A DNA stretch of 64,000 bases from NCBI GenBank assembly GCA_902478645.1, contig CABSLV010000001.1, forward strand, positions 33,910 through 97,909, in the 5' to 3' direction. Position numbers and translations under genes: made by a program. Shown here piece by piece: positions 25,603-34,270 of this stretch. Each line of letters starts with the position of its first letter. The stretch's first letter is position 1. The notes under the pieces were generated by a model that ran no database searches, had not been told where the DNA came from, and worked only from the letters and a program-made list of their open reading frames with translations. This DNA comes from an uncultured Flavobacteriales bacterium. GTDB lineage: Bacteria > Bacteroidota > Bacteroidia > Flavobacteriales > UBA1820.

Positions 25603-25710
25603 TTCAATAAACACCCGCCGGGTTTTCCGGCGAATTTCCCGATGCTGACAGAAAAGCTGCCGGGAAACCATCATACGCAAAACACTGAAACAAAAAAATC
25701 TGACAAGCAC

Positions 25711-26238
25711 ATGGACAATTCTTCCGTCTTCTCCCACGGCATAAAAACAGGCATCATCGCCGGGGTGGCCGCCATTCTGGTAACGCTTTTGGCTTACGTA
25801 CTGAACATCAACATGCTCGGTTGGGGTTTCATGGGGATGAGCTACCTGATCCTTATCGGAGTGATGATCTACGGACTGCTGGGCTTCCGCAAAGCCAACG
25901 GCGGCTATATGGCTTTCGCCCAAGGCCTCCTCATTGTCCTGACAGCCGGGATGATCTGTGCGGTGATCAACTACTTCTTCGGTTTGCTCTACTACAACGT
26001 CATCAACCCCGGATTTGAACAGGAAGTCATCGAAAACTCCCTGGCCGCCTACGAAAAGGTGGGCATCACCGTAACCGACGAGGTAGAAGAACTCATCCGC
26101 TCCAATGCCGAAGCCAGCACGCATTTCTCCTGGAGATATTTTTCGTATGCCATCGTATTGGCACTATTCGTTTGGACGATCCTGAGTCTTATCCTCGGGG
26201 CGATCTTTTCCAAGAAAGACCCCAACGACATCCTGTAA
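25711..26238 (+). CDS. DUF4199-type membrane protein, copy 1
   Basis: The 175-residue product has four hydrophobic segments (roughly residues 10-30, 38-55, 68-92 and 143-168) with a hydrophilic loop between the third and fourth that contains a charged stretch (VEELIRSNAEAS). This layout, including a final GAIFSKKDPN after the last helix, fits DUF4199, a Bacteroidota family of unknown function. It is followed 36 bases later by a second member and then by a GT2 gene, which together look like a membrane or glycolipid unit, but no function can be assigned. Confidence 0.78.
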   Translation: MDNSSVFSHGIKTGIIAGVAAILVTLLAYVLNINMLGWGFMGMSYLILIGVMIYGLLGFRKANGGYMAFAQGLLIVLTAGMICAVINYFFGLLYYNVINPGFEQEVIENSLAAYEKVGITVTDEVEELIRSNAEASTHFSWRYFSYAIVLALFVWTILSLILGAIFSKKDPNDIL

Positions 26239-26274
26239 ACCCGAAATCATCCAACCCATATATACCCGTCCGAA

Positions 26275-26796
26275 ATGGAAAAAAGAATGTCTGTCGGCCA
26301 GTACGCTTTCTACTACGGAGTAACCACGGGCTTTGCCCTGGCGCTTATCTCGCTGCTGAGCTACGTGCCCATGCTGGGAACGATCGCATGGCTGCTGCGC
26401 CTGCTCGCCCTGGTATTCCTCACCATGTACTTCGTGCGGCGTTACCGCGACCAGTTCAACGGCGGGACACTCACCTCGGGCGAAGGCTTCCTGCTCACCT
26501 TCCTGATGTTCCTCTACATCGGCATCATCGCCGCCTTGTACTCCGGAGCACAGATCGCCCTGATGGCCGCAAAGGACTCGCAGGAGCTCTTCCTGCTGCT
26601 GCAGCAGACCTACGAAGATGCCGGGATCGACATCCCCGACCAGACCATCCGCGATGTGATCAAGATCGTACCCTATGTCGTCGGTATTTTTTACATCCTC
26701 GGACACCTGGTCGTCGGAGCGATCTTCGGCGCGATTTACTCCTCGTCCTTCCGACGGGATGCCCCCTATCCTCCCGAAGGACAACCCATGAACTGA
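26275..26796 (+). CDS. DUF4199-type membrane protein, copy 2
   Basis: The 173-residue product has the same four-helix plan as the preceding gene (segments near 13-35, 37-55, 72-95 and 133-155), the same acidic loop before the last helix (QTYEDAGIDIPDQTIRDVIK) and the ending VGAIFGAIYSSSFRRD. Sequence similarity to copy 1 is modest (VVGAIFGAI against SLILGAIFS), so the duplication would be old. It leads into the GT2 gene 58 bases downstream. Function unknown. Confidence 0.78.
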   Translation: MEKRMSVGQYAFYYGVTTGFALALISLLSYVPMLGTIAWLLRLLALVFLTMYFVRRYRDQFNGGTLTSGEGFLLTFLMFLYIGIIAALYSGAQIALMAAKDSQELFLLLQQTYEDAGIDIPDQTIRDVIKIVPYVVGIFYILGHLVVGAIFGAIYSSSFRRDAPYPPEGQPMN

Positions 26797-26854
26797 TCCG
26801 CTCCCGGGAACGATTCCCGGGGACAGCAACCGAAAAAAGAAAGGGACACCGAAC

Positions 26855-27829
26855 ATGCAAATATCGATCGTCATCCCGCTGTACAACGAACAGGAATCCC
26901 TGCGCGAACTCAACGACTGGATTCGCCGGGTGATGACCCGCGAAGGCTTCACCTACGAAGCCATCTATGTGGACGACGGCTCCACCGACGGCTCGTGGCA
27001 GACCATCGAAGCGATGGCCGCCAGCGATCCGGCCGTACATGGCGTCAAACTGCGGGGCAACCAAGGCAAATCCCTGGCCCTGCGCGCCGGATTCCGCGCA
27101 GCGGAAGGCGAAGTGGTCTTCACGATGGACGCAGACCTGCAGGATTCGCCGGACGAACTGCCCCAGATGTACCGCATGATCACCCAGGAAGGCTACGACC
27201 TGGTCTCCGGTTGGAAAAAGAAACGCTACGACCCGCTTTCGAAGACCCTCCCGACCAAACTGTACAACTGGGTTGCCCGGCGGGCTACCGGCCTTACCCT
27301 GCACGATTTCAACTGCGGACTGAAAGCCTACCGCCGCGATGTGGTCAAATCCATCGACCTCTACGGCGAAATGCACCGCAACATCCCGATGTTGGCTCAG
27401 GAAGCCGGATTTTCCCGCATCGGGGAAAAGATCGTCCATCACCAGGCACGCAAGTACGGCCATTCCAAGTTCGGCTTGAACCGCTTTATCAACGGTTTCC
27501 TGGACATGATCTCCATGGTGGTGCTCCGCCGGTTCGGCCGCCAGCCGATGCACTTTTTCGGTACGCTGGGCTTTCTGATGTTCGTCGTCGGGTTTTTCAG
27601 CGCCGCATACGTGGGCTTTTCCAAACTCTGGCTGCTCTACCACGGACAAAAAACCATCCTGGTGACCGACAACCCCTGGTTTTACATCACCTTGACGATG
27701 ATGATCCTGGGCGTACAATTCCTGATGGCAGGATTCATCGGCGAGATGATGGTCAAAGGCCGCAGCCGCGTCCCGGACTTCTACCTGGACCGCACGCTGG
27801 GCAAGGACGAACAACTGAAAAAAGGTTGA
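26855..27829 (+). CDS. GT2 glycosyltransferase with C-terminal membrane pair (GtrB/DPM-like)
   Basis: The 324-residue product combines a GT-A domain (IVIPLYNEQESL, VDDGSTDGSW, the DxD in FTMDADLQDSPDEL, and FNCGLKAYRRDV) with two transmembrane helices at ~232-255 and ~270-295. This is the layout of GtrB and related polyprenyl-phosphate glucose or mannose synthases. It lies downstream of two DUF4199 genes and 93 bases before the phosphohexomutase gene, which could supply its sugar-nucleotide precursor. The transferred sugar is not known. Confidence 0.9.
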   Translation: MQISIVIPLYNEQESLRELNDWIRRVMTREGFTYEAIYVDDGSTDGSWQTIEAMAASDPAVHGVKLRGNQGKSLALRAGFRAAEGEVVFTMDADLQDSPDELPQMYRMITQEGYDLVSGWKKKRYDPLSKTLPTKLYNWVARRATGLTLHDFNCGLKAYRRDVVKSIDLYGEMHRNIPMLAQEAGFSRIGEKIVHHQARKYGHSKFGLNRFINGFLDMISMVVLRRFGRQPMHFFGTLGFLMFVVGFFSAAYVGFSKLWLLYHGQKTILVTDNPWFYITLTMMILGVQFLMAGFIGEMMVKGRSRVPDFYLDRTLGKDEQLKKG

Positions 27830-27922
27830 GCGAGTCCTTTTCAGCTCCTCGCCACAAATCCTATCCTCACCGAAAAACAGGAACCGACCTCATACACGAA
27901 CACAACCAAAAACTTTCACGAT

Positions 27923-29641
27923 ATGGAACTGAAAGAGTTAGCGTTGGAGCGAGCCAAGACGTGGCTTTCCGACCAATACGACGAGCAGACACGCCAACAG
28001 GTTCAGCAAATGATAGACCAAGGATCCGACGAACTGGTCGATGCCTTCTACAAGGACCTCGAATTCGGCACCGGCGGCATGCGCGGCATCATGGGTGTAG
28101 GCACCAACCGCATGAACCGTTACACCATCGGCGCCGCCACCCAGGGATTGGCCGACTACCTGAAGGAACAGTTCCCCGGGAAACCGATCTCGGTGGTGAT
28201 CGGCTGCGACGTCCGCCACAATTCCGACACCTTCTCCCGGATGTGCGCCGAAGTCCTCTCGGCCAACGGCATCAAAGCCTATCTGTTCGACGGCTTCCGC
28301 CCCACACCGGAGATCTCCTTCGCCATCCGTTACCTGCACGCCCAGAGCGGCATCATCATCACCGCCTCCCACAACCCGCCCAAATACAACGGGTACAAAG
28401 CCTACTGGGACGACGGCTCACAGGTAGTCCCCCCGCACGACACCGGCATCATCGACCGTGTGGCCAAAGTGCACGTGGGCGACATCCGCTTTACGCCCAA
28501 TGAACGGCTCATCGAAACCATCGGGTCGGAGGTAGACCGCGCATTCGTCGAAGCCGCCGTCGAGCATGGCAGTTGCGACACCACGGGACGTGAGGACTTC
28601 AAACTGGTATATACCCCCATCCACGGGACTTCGTTCCGGGCAATGATTCCCGCACTGGACCGCGCCGGTTTCCACTACGTAACCGTCGAGGAACAAATGG
28701 TCCCCTCGGGCGATTTCCCCACCGTCCAGTCCCCCAACCCGGAAAATCCCGAAGCCTTGAAGATGGCCACCGACCTGGCCATCCGGGAAAATGCCGACAT
28801 GGTGGTAGGCACCGACCCGGACGCCGACCGCATCGGCATCGCGGTGCGCAATCTGCACGGAGAACTCGAACTGCTCAACGGCAACCAGACCAACACCGTA
28901 CTCATCTCCTACCTCCTGGAGCGCTGGCGCAAACAAGGCCGGCTCAACGGAAAACAGTTCATCGGCTCGACCATCGTCACCTCGGACATCTTCTACAAGA
29001 TCGCCGACCTGTACGGAGTAAAGTGCAAAGCCGGGCTGACGGGCTTCAAGTGGATTGCCGACATGATCCGCCGTGCCGAAGGCCAGGAAGAATTCGTCGG
29101 AGGCGGCGAAGAGAGCTTCGGCTTCATGGTGGGCGATTTCGTGCGCGACAAGGACTCCATCACCACGACCATCCTGGCCTGTGAAATAGCGGCCGTAGCC
29201 AAAGCCAACGGATCGTCCTTTTTCCAGGAACTGCTCAAGATCTACCAAAAGACCGGCATGTACCGCGAAAGTCTGGTGAACATCGTCCGCGAAGGCGTTT
29301 CGGGTGCCCAGCAGATCAAAGCCATGATGGACACCTTGCGGGAAAACCCGCTCAAGACCATCGACGGCTCGCCCGTAGTGCGCATCGACGATTACAAGAC
29401 TTCCGTCTCGAAGGACCTTACCACCGGTACGCAGACTCCCATCCAGATTCCCAAATCGGACGTGCTGATCTACTACACGGCCGATGGAGCCAAGATCGCC
29501 GCGCGTCCCTCGGGTACCGAGCCGAAGATCAAGTTTTATTTCAGTGTCAACGCACCGCTGCCCTCTCTCGAGCAGTACGAACAGGTGTGGAAGGCTCTGG
29601 GAGAAAAACTCCAACGCATCGAGAAGGAAATGGACTTCTGA
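27923..29641 (+). CDS. Phosphoglucomutase/phosphomannomutase (PGM2-like)
   Basis: A 572-residue alpha-D-phosphohexomutase that interconverts hexose 6- and 1-phosphates. It shows the phosphoserine loop TASHNPPKYNGYK (~residue 150), the Mg-binding loop GTDPDADRIGIAV (~300), the sugar-binding GGGEESFGF (~395) and the phosphate-binding ARPSGTEPKIKFY (~530), so it should be active. The length fits the PGM2/PgcA branch. Its product glucose 1-phosphate is the substrate of RmlA, encoded at 59.9 kb. A very long hairpin terminates the gene. Confidence 0.93.
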   Translation: MELKELALERAKTWLSDQYDEQTRQQVQQMIDQGSDELVDAFYKDLEFGTGGMRGIMGVGTNRMNRYTIGAATQGLADYLKEQFPGKPISVVIGCDVRHNSDTFSRMCAEVLSANGIKAYLFDGFRPTPEISFAIRYLHAQSGIIITASHNPPKYNGYKAYWDDGSQVVPPHDTGIIDRVAKVHVGDIRFTPNERLIETIGSEVDRAFVEAAVEHGSCDTTGREDFKLVYTPIHGTSFRAMIPALDRAGFHYVTVEEQMVPSGDFPTVQSPNPENPEALKMATDLAIRENADMVVGTDPDADRIGIAVRNLHGELELLNGNQTNTVLISYLLERWRKQGRLNGKQFIGSTIVTSDIFYKIADLYGVKCKAGLTGFKWIADMIRRAEGQEEFVGGGEESFGFMVGDFVRDKDSITTTILACEIAAVAKANGSSFFQELLKIYQKTGMYRESLVNIVREGVSGAQQIKAMMDTLRENPLKTIDGSPVVRIDDYKTSVSKDLTTGTQTPIQIPKSDVLIYYTADGAKIAARPSGTEPKIKFYFSVNAPLPSLEQYEQVWKALGEKLQRIEKEMDF

Positions 29642-29667
29642 CCAATCCTCTCGTGCTCCCTTGATTC

Positions 29668-29733
29668 GAGAAGCGTGTAAGCGCAAAGCGGGGCGGTCTT
29701 TCGACCGCCCCGCTTTGCGCTTACACGCTTCTC
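29668..29733. terminator. 30-bp perfect inverted repeat, bidirectional terminator
   Basis: Arms 29668-29697 and 29704-29733 are exact reverse complements over 30 bases with a six-base loop (CTTTCG). It lies between two convergent genes. The stem is far longer than termination needs and the usual U-tract is weak, so it may serve in both directions or protect RNA ends. Confidence 0.8.
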
Positions 29734-29754
29734 TCCCGGTTTTTACACCGGCGC

Positions 29755-30726
29755 TCATATGTTGTAATCGTTGACCGCCAAACGGCGCGGTATCGTGCGC
29801 TTGAGGTACAGTTTGGTGCCCACCGGCGGCTGAACTCCCGCCTTGATCCGGTTTTTGGCATAGAGCGACTCGACCGTCATCCCCAGTTTCTGTGCGATCG
29901 AATACATCGTATCACCCTCCGCCACCGTATAGAAAGGCTCCGCCCCGGACGTTTTTTTCTTCACCAGGAAAATATACTGCCCCGGTATGAGCTGCGAGTC
30001 GTAGCGCAATTCGTTGTAGTCCAAAATCTTCTTCAACGGCACATCGAACCGCTGCGCAATATCCCAGGGCGTATCGCCCGGGAAAGCCACCACGTACAGC
30101 ATCCCTTTGTTCGCATGGCGGTACATCGCATCGCGTTCGGCCGAGAAGGAAGAAACCGCCCCTCCGCGCGCCGTATCCGCCGAAGCCACCAACCCCTGTT
30201 CAGCCCCTTGAAGGTCGAGCTCGTGCAGGGAATAGTTCTCGATAATCCGGATCAGTTTTTCGGCATACAGCGGATCGGTCGCATAACCGGCTGCCTTCAG
30301 CCCCTTGGCCCAAGCGCGATAATCGGTCGGATCCAGGCTGTAGAGCGAAGCATACCGGTCACGCTTGAGAAACGCCGAATGGTCGCGGTAGGAATCCTCC
30401 ACCTGCTCGTATTTGCGGAAACACTCGTTGCGCCTATCGTCGTCCTTGCGCACGCTTTTCCCGGTCCAGTTCTCCGCACACTTGATCCCGAAATGATTGT
30501 TGGCCTCCACCGCCAGGAAACTCGTCCCGGCCGCCGACTCCAACAGCCCCTGCGCCATGATGATGCTGGCCGGAATACGCTCCGAACGCATCTGGCGGAT
30601 CGCTATGTCCTTGTACTTTTCGATATAGTCCCGATAGACCTGCGAGGTGTTCTGTCCCTGGAGCCCCAAAAGAGAGGCCATAACCAGGAAAAAAGAGAAA
30701 AATCCTTTCATGCCCAAAATCTTCAT
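29755..30726 (-). CDS. Glucosaminidase (GH73) with two LysM domains
   Basis: A 323-residue exported peptidoglycan hydrolase. A signal peptide (MKGFFSFFLVMASLLGLQG, after five to seven leading residues) is followed by a GH73 domain (~25-175) with the catalytic Glu in AQGLLESAAG, NNHFGIKC and the YRDHSAFL region, then two LysM repeats (~205-255 and ~270-318: FPGDTPWDIAQRFDVP and AEGDTMYSIAQKLGMT) that bind peptidoglycan. ATG 30726 has an AGGA seven bases upstream; a TTG just before it and the ATG six codons on are alternatives. It follows lspA by seven bases, so the two form an operon. Confidence 0.92.
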   Translation of the reverse strand: MKILGMKGFFSFFLVMASLLGLQGQNTSQVYRDYIEKYKDIAIRQMRSERIPASIIMAQGLLESAAGTSFLAVEANNHFGIKCAENWTGKSVRKDDDRRNECFRKYEQVEDSYRDHSAFLKRDRYASLYSLDPTDYRAWAKGLKAAGYATDPLYAEKLIRIIENYSLHELDLQGAEQGLVASADTARGGAVSSFSAERDAMYRHANKGMLYVVAFPGDTPWDIAQRFDVPLKKILDYNELRYDSQLIPGQYIFLVKKKTSGAEPFYTVAEGDTMYSIAQKLGMTVESLYAKNRIKAGVQPPVGTKLYLKRTIPRRLAVNDYNI

Positions 30727-30733
30727 CAAGTTC

Positions 30734-31366
30734 CTAACAACCGCTCATATACCGGTCGGATTTCTGGTAGGAATCCTTCCGGTCGAAAGCCTTGCCCTGG
30801 AAAAGGAGCAGCCACACGAAGCCCACCGAAACGGCCGCATCGGCCACATTGAACACCGCCGGGAAAAACACGAAAGGCTCTCCCCCCCAGATGGGCAACC
30901 ACTGCGGCAGAACCCCCTGCCAGAAATGGAAATAAAACATATCGACCACCTTCCCGTGTAACAGCGGCGCATACCCGCCCCCCTCGGGCAGGAAAGTAGC
31001 CACGCCGACCGCCGGATCGTTGAAGACAAGCCCGTAAAACATCGAATCGATGATGTTTCCCACCGCTCCGGCAAAGATGAGCGTGAGCGGGATCACCAAA
31101 GTCGCCGAAGCATGACGACGCGTCAGGTTTCGGATCAGCCACAACAGCAGCACCGACACCACGATGCGGAACAGGGTGAGCAACAGCTTGCCCGCCTCGC
31201 CTCCGAATTCCATCCCGAAAGCCATCCCGGGATTTTCGACAAAATGCAGGTCAAACCACGAAGTAACCGGGATCTTCTCTCCCAGATACATATGGGTCTT
31301 CACCCAAAACTTGAGCGCCTGGTCGGCCACCAGGACGAGAAAACTGATCAGAAATACTTTTTTCAA
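30734..31366 (-). CDS. lspA: Lipoprotein signal peptidase
   Basis: LspA cleaves the signal peptide of lipid-modified prolipoproteins in the inner membrane. The 210-residue product has four transmembrane segments (near 4-22, 62-80, 88-108 and 165-187), ENPGMAFGM, NIIDSMFYG, and the two catalytic Asp residues in GKVVDMFYF and FNVADAAVS. The long loop between them (~120-160) makes it longer than the ~160 residues of E. coli LspA, as usual in Bacteroidota. The transcript appears to start at the promoter 31433-31440. Confidence 0.95.
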   Translation of the reverse strand: MKKVFLISFLVLVADQALKFWVKTHMYLGEKIPVTSWFDLHFVENPGMAFGMEFGGEAGKLLLTLFRIVVSVLLLWLIRNLTRRHASATLVIPLTLIFAGAVGNIIDSMFYGLVFNDPAVGVATFLPEGGGYAPLLHGKVVDMFYFHFWQGVLPQWLPIWGGEPFVFFPAVFNVADAAVSVGFVWLLLFQGKAFDRKDSYQKSDRYMSGC

Positions 31367-31432
31367 CGGTTACGGCGTTATTATCTTCCTTCGTATTGTC
31401 CCAAAATAAGGATACACGAATGCATTATCCGA

Positions 31433-31440
31433 CAAAGCTA
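31433..31440 (-). promoter_or_regulatory. Promoter -7 element of the lspA operon
   Basis: TAGCTTTG on the minus strand, 66 bases before ATG 31366. The rest of the ~300-base divergent gap (31367-31663) holds only this and the opposite promoter as far as I can see. Confidence 0.55.
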
Positions 31441-31609
31441 TAAAAGATTTCCCAAACAGGGGCATTCCTCCCGTTTTTTTTGCCCTGTCCCCGCCCCTTC
31501 CTTTCACAATCCTCGCCGATCCGCCGCCTCTCCACAAAACAACCTGTACCCATCGTCACTACGGTTGAAAAGTTTATTTTTCACCCTTGCCGAAGCCTTT
31601 TCCTTTCCC

Positions 31610-31617
31610 TACCTTTG
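31610..31617 (+). promoter_or_regulatory. Promoter -7 element of the potassium channel gene
   Basis: TACCTTTG, 46 bases before ATG 31664. Confidence 0.55.
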
Positions 31618-31663
31618 TTCGACCCCCTTCTCCCGAAAGAAAACCAAAACGCCTCCCCTCACC

Positions 31664-32347
31664 ATGAAACGACCTCCCTTGAAAGTAAATACATCCCGGT
31701 TGAAGTTCAAATACTACCACGAGCCCAACCTGTATCAGTCCACCCTGCTGGTCTTCTCGATCGTGGTGCTGATCTGCCTTTTGGCCAACACCGTCCTCAC
31801 TCTGCCCCCCGAGGTATCCAAGATCATCCACATCTACGACAACACCCTCTGTTTTTTCCTCCTGGCCGAATTTTTCATCCGTTTCTTCCAGGCGAAAAAC
31901 AAATGGACTTTCATGCGCTACGGATGGATGGACCTCTTGTCCAGCCTGCCGGCCTTCGGTACGGGCTACATCGGAGACATCACCCGCCTGGGACGTATCC
32001 TGCGCATGGTACGGATCTATTACACCGCCCGCTATGCCATCCGCCAACTCAAGCAAAACCCCAGCGAAGGCGTCTTTCTGCTCATCTACGGCACCATCCT
32101 TTCGCTCTTGATGGCTTCCAGCATGGCCATTCTGTTGGTGGAAACCTCCCCGCAGAGCAACATCCTCACCGCATCCGATTCGCTGTGGTGGTCCATCACC
32201 ACCATTACCACCGTAGGCTACGGGGACTTGTACCCGGTTACCGAAGCCGGCCGCATCGTCGGCGCAGTGCTGATGGTCTGCGGTATCGTCGTGATCGGCG
32301 CTATCTCGGCCTCCATCTCCACCTGGGTTTTGAAAAAACGCTCTTGA
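31664..32347 (+). CDS. Voltage-gated-type potassium channel
   Basis: The 227-residue product is a six-transmembrane single-domain channel. S1 lies near 27-47, S2 near 57-75, a positively charged S4-like segment reads RLGRILRMVRIYYTARYAIR (~107-126), and the pore loop carries the K+ selectivity filter TITTVGYGD (~180-188) between S5 and S6. The C-terminus ends shortly after S6 (KKRS), so no RCK or cyclic-nucleotide domain is attached. The Met at 31664 follows a promoter and fits KvAP-like lengths; the open frame far upstream is spurious. Confidence 0.92.
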   Translation: MKRPPLKVNTSRLKFKYYHEPNLYQSTLLVFSIVVLICLLANTVLTLPPEVSKIIHIYDNTLCFFLLAEFFIRFFQAKNKWTFMRYGWMDLLSSLPAFGTGYIGDITRLGRILRMVRIYYTARYAIRQLKQNPSEGVFLLIYGTILSLLMASSMAILLVETSPQSNILTASDSLWWSITTITTVGYGDLYPVTEAGRIVGAVLMVCGIVVIGAISASISTWVLKKRS

Positions 32348-32424
32348 CCCCGCAAAAAAACGGACGCCGGTTCCCCGGAGCGAAAATATCCCGCATTTTT
32401 GAGCAGGAAACCCCGCAGATTGAC

Positions 32425-32432
32425 TAATTTTG
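32425..32432 (+). promoter_or_regulatory. Promoter -7 element of aspS
   Basis: TAATTTTG, 28 bases before ATG 32461. Confidence 0.6.
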
Positions 32433-32460
32433 CACCGTAAAATCCAATCTTAACACATCG

Positions 32461-34209
32461 ATGTTCAGAACGCATACCTGCGGCGAATTGTCGGCCGCCA
32501 ACCAAGGACAAAAAGTTACCCTGGCAGGTTGGGTGCAGCACCTGCGCGACCTGGGACAGATGGTATTCATCGACCTGCGCGACCGCTACGGCATCACCCA
32601 GTTGGCTTTCAACGAAAAGTCGGCTCCCGGACTGCTGGAAGCCGCCAAGAAACTGGGCCGGGAATACGTCATACAAGCCGAAGGTACGGTCATCGAACGC
32701 GCCTCGAAAAACCCGAACAATCCCACCGGCGAGGTAGAACTGATGGTCGAACGCCTCGAGGTGCTCAACACCAGCGACCTGCCTCCCTTTACCATCGAGG
32801 ACGAATCGGACGGCGGCGAAGACCTGCGGATGCGTTACCGCTACCTCGACATCCGGCGCAATCCGGTCAAGAACAACCTGCTGCTGCGCGCCCAGGTAAC
32901 GATGGCCGTGCGCAAATACCTCACCCAGCAGGGCTTCGTGGACATCGAAACCCCCTATCTGATCAAATCCACGCCCGAAGGAGCCCGCGATTTCGTGGTA
33001 CCTTCCCGGATGAATCCCGGCGAATTCTACGCCCTGCCCCAGTCGCCCCAGACCTTCAAACAACTGCTGATGGTGGCCGGGATGGACAAGTACTACCAGA
33101 TCGTACGCTGCTTCCGCGATGAAGACCTCCGGGCCGACCGCCAGCCGGAATTCACCCAAGTGGACTGCGAAATGTCTTTCGTGGAACAGGAAGACATCCT
33201 CAACACCTTCGAAGGGCTGTTCAAATACCTGCTCAAGGAGATCCGCGGCATCGAGATCGACCGCGTTCCCCGCATCACCTACGCCGAAGCCATGCGCAAC
33301 TACGGATCGGACAAGCCGGACATCCGTTTCGACATGCGCTTCCACGAGTTGAACCAAGCGATGAAAGGCAAAGGCTTCTCCGTATTCGACAACGCCCCTC
33401 TGGTCGTAGGTCTGGTAGTAGAGGGCTGCGCCGGATACTCCCGCAAGCAGACCGACGAACTCACCGACTGGGTAAAACGCCCGCAGATCGGAGGCAGCGG
33501 CCTGGTGTACATCAAGTACAACCCGGACGGCACCTTCAAATCGTCGGTGGACAAGTTCTATTCTCCGCAGGACCTCCAAGCCGTTGCCCAGCAGATGGGC
33601 GCCCATCCCGGCGACCTGATCCTCATTATGGCCGGTGCTGCCGACCGCACCCGCAAAGCGCTCGGCGCCCTGCGCATGGAACTGGCCACGCGCCTGGGAC
33701 TGCGCAACCCGGACGTTTTCGCTCCGCTCTGGGTAGTGGACTTCCCCCTGTTCGAATGGGACGAAGAGACGCAGCGCTACTACGCCATGCACCATCCCTT
33801 CACCTCCCCCAAACGGGAGGACATCCCCCTGTTGGAGACCGACCCCGGCGCCGTGCGGGCCAACGCGTACGACATCGTGCTCAACGGCAATGAAATCGGC
33901 GGCGGCTCCATCCGTATCCACGACCGGGAAACGCAGATGATGATGTTCCGCCACCTGGGCTTCACCCCCGAAAAAGCCGAGGAACAGTTCGGCTTCCTGA
34001 TGAATGCCTTCCGCTACGGAGCACCGCCTCACGGCGGACTGGCCTTCGGGCTCGACCGGTTGGTAGCCCTGCTGGGCGGCAACGAGATCATCCGCGACTT
34101 CATCGCCTTCCCGAAAAACAACTCGGGACGCGACGTAATGATCGACGCCCCCGCTCCTTTGGCTACCGAACAGCTCGACGAACTGAACCTGACGGTCAAA
34201 GCCCGTTAG
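32461..34209 (+). CDS. aspS: Aspartyl-tRNA synthetase
   Basis: A class II synthetase charging tRNA-Asp. The 582-residue product has the N-terminal OB-fold anticodon domain (VTLAGWVQHLRDLGQMVFIDLRDRYG, residues ~20-45), motif 2 CFRDEDLRADRQPEFTQ (~218), the bacterial GAD insertion (~300-420) and motif 3 GGLAFGLDRLVALLGG (~525). The length and GAD domain mark the bacterial type. It has its own promoter and is followed 61 bases later by the ClC gene. Confidence 0.97.
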   Translation: MFRTHTCGELSAANQGQKVTLAGWVQHLRDLGQMVFIDLRDRYGITQLAFNEKSAPGLLEAAKKLGREYVIQAEGTVIERASKNPNNPTGEVELMVERLEVLNTSDLPPFTIEDESDGGEDLRMRYRYLDIRRNPVKNNLLLRAQVTMAVRKYLTQQGFVDIETPYLIKSTPEGARDFVVPSRMNPGEFYALPQSPQTFKQLLMVAGMDKYYQIVRCFRDEDLRADRQPEFTQVDCEMSFVEQEDILNTFEGLFKYLLKEIRGIEIDRVPRITYAEAMRNYGSDKPDIRFDMRFHELNQAMKGKGFSVFDNAPLVVGLVVEGCAGYSRKQTDELTDWVKRPQIGGSGLVYIKYNPDGTFKSSVDKFYSPQDLQAVAQQMGAHPGDLILIMAGAADRTRKALGALRMELATRLGLRNPDVFAPLWVVDFPLFEWDEETQRYYAMHHPFTSPKREDIPLLETDPGAVRANAYDIVLNGNEIGGGSIRIHDRETQMMMFRHLGFTPEKAEEQFGFLMNAFRYGAPPHGGLAFGLDRLVALLGGNEIIRDFIAFPKNNSGRDVMIDAPAPLATEQLDELNLTVKAR

Positions 34210-34270
34210 TCGCCCCCGCAGCAGTTACGGACAACGGACGGTTTTCCATAATTCTTTTACCTCCAGCAAG

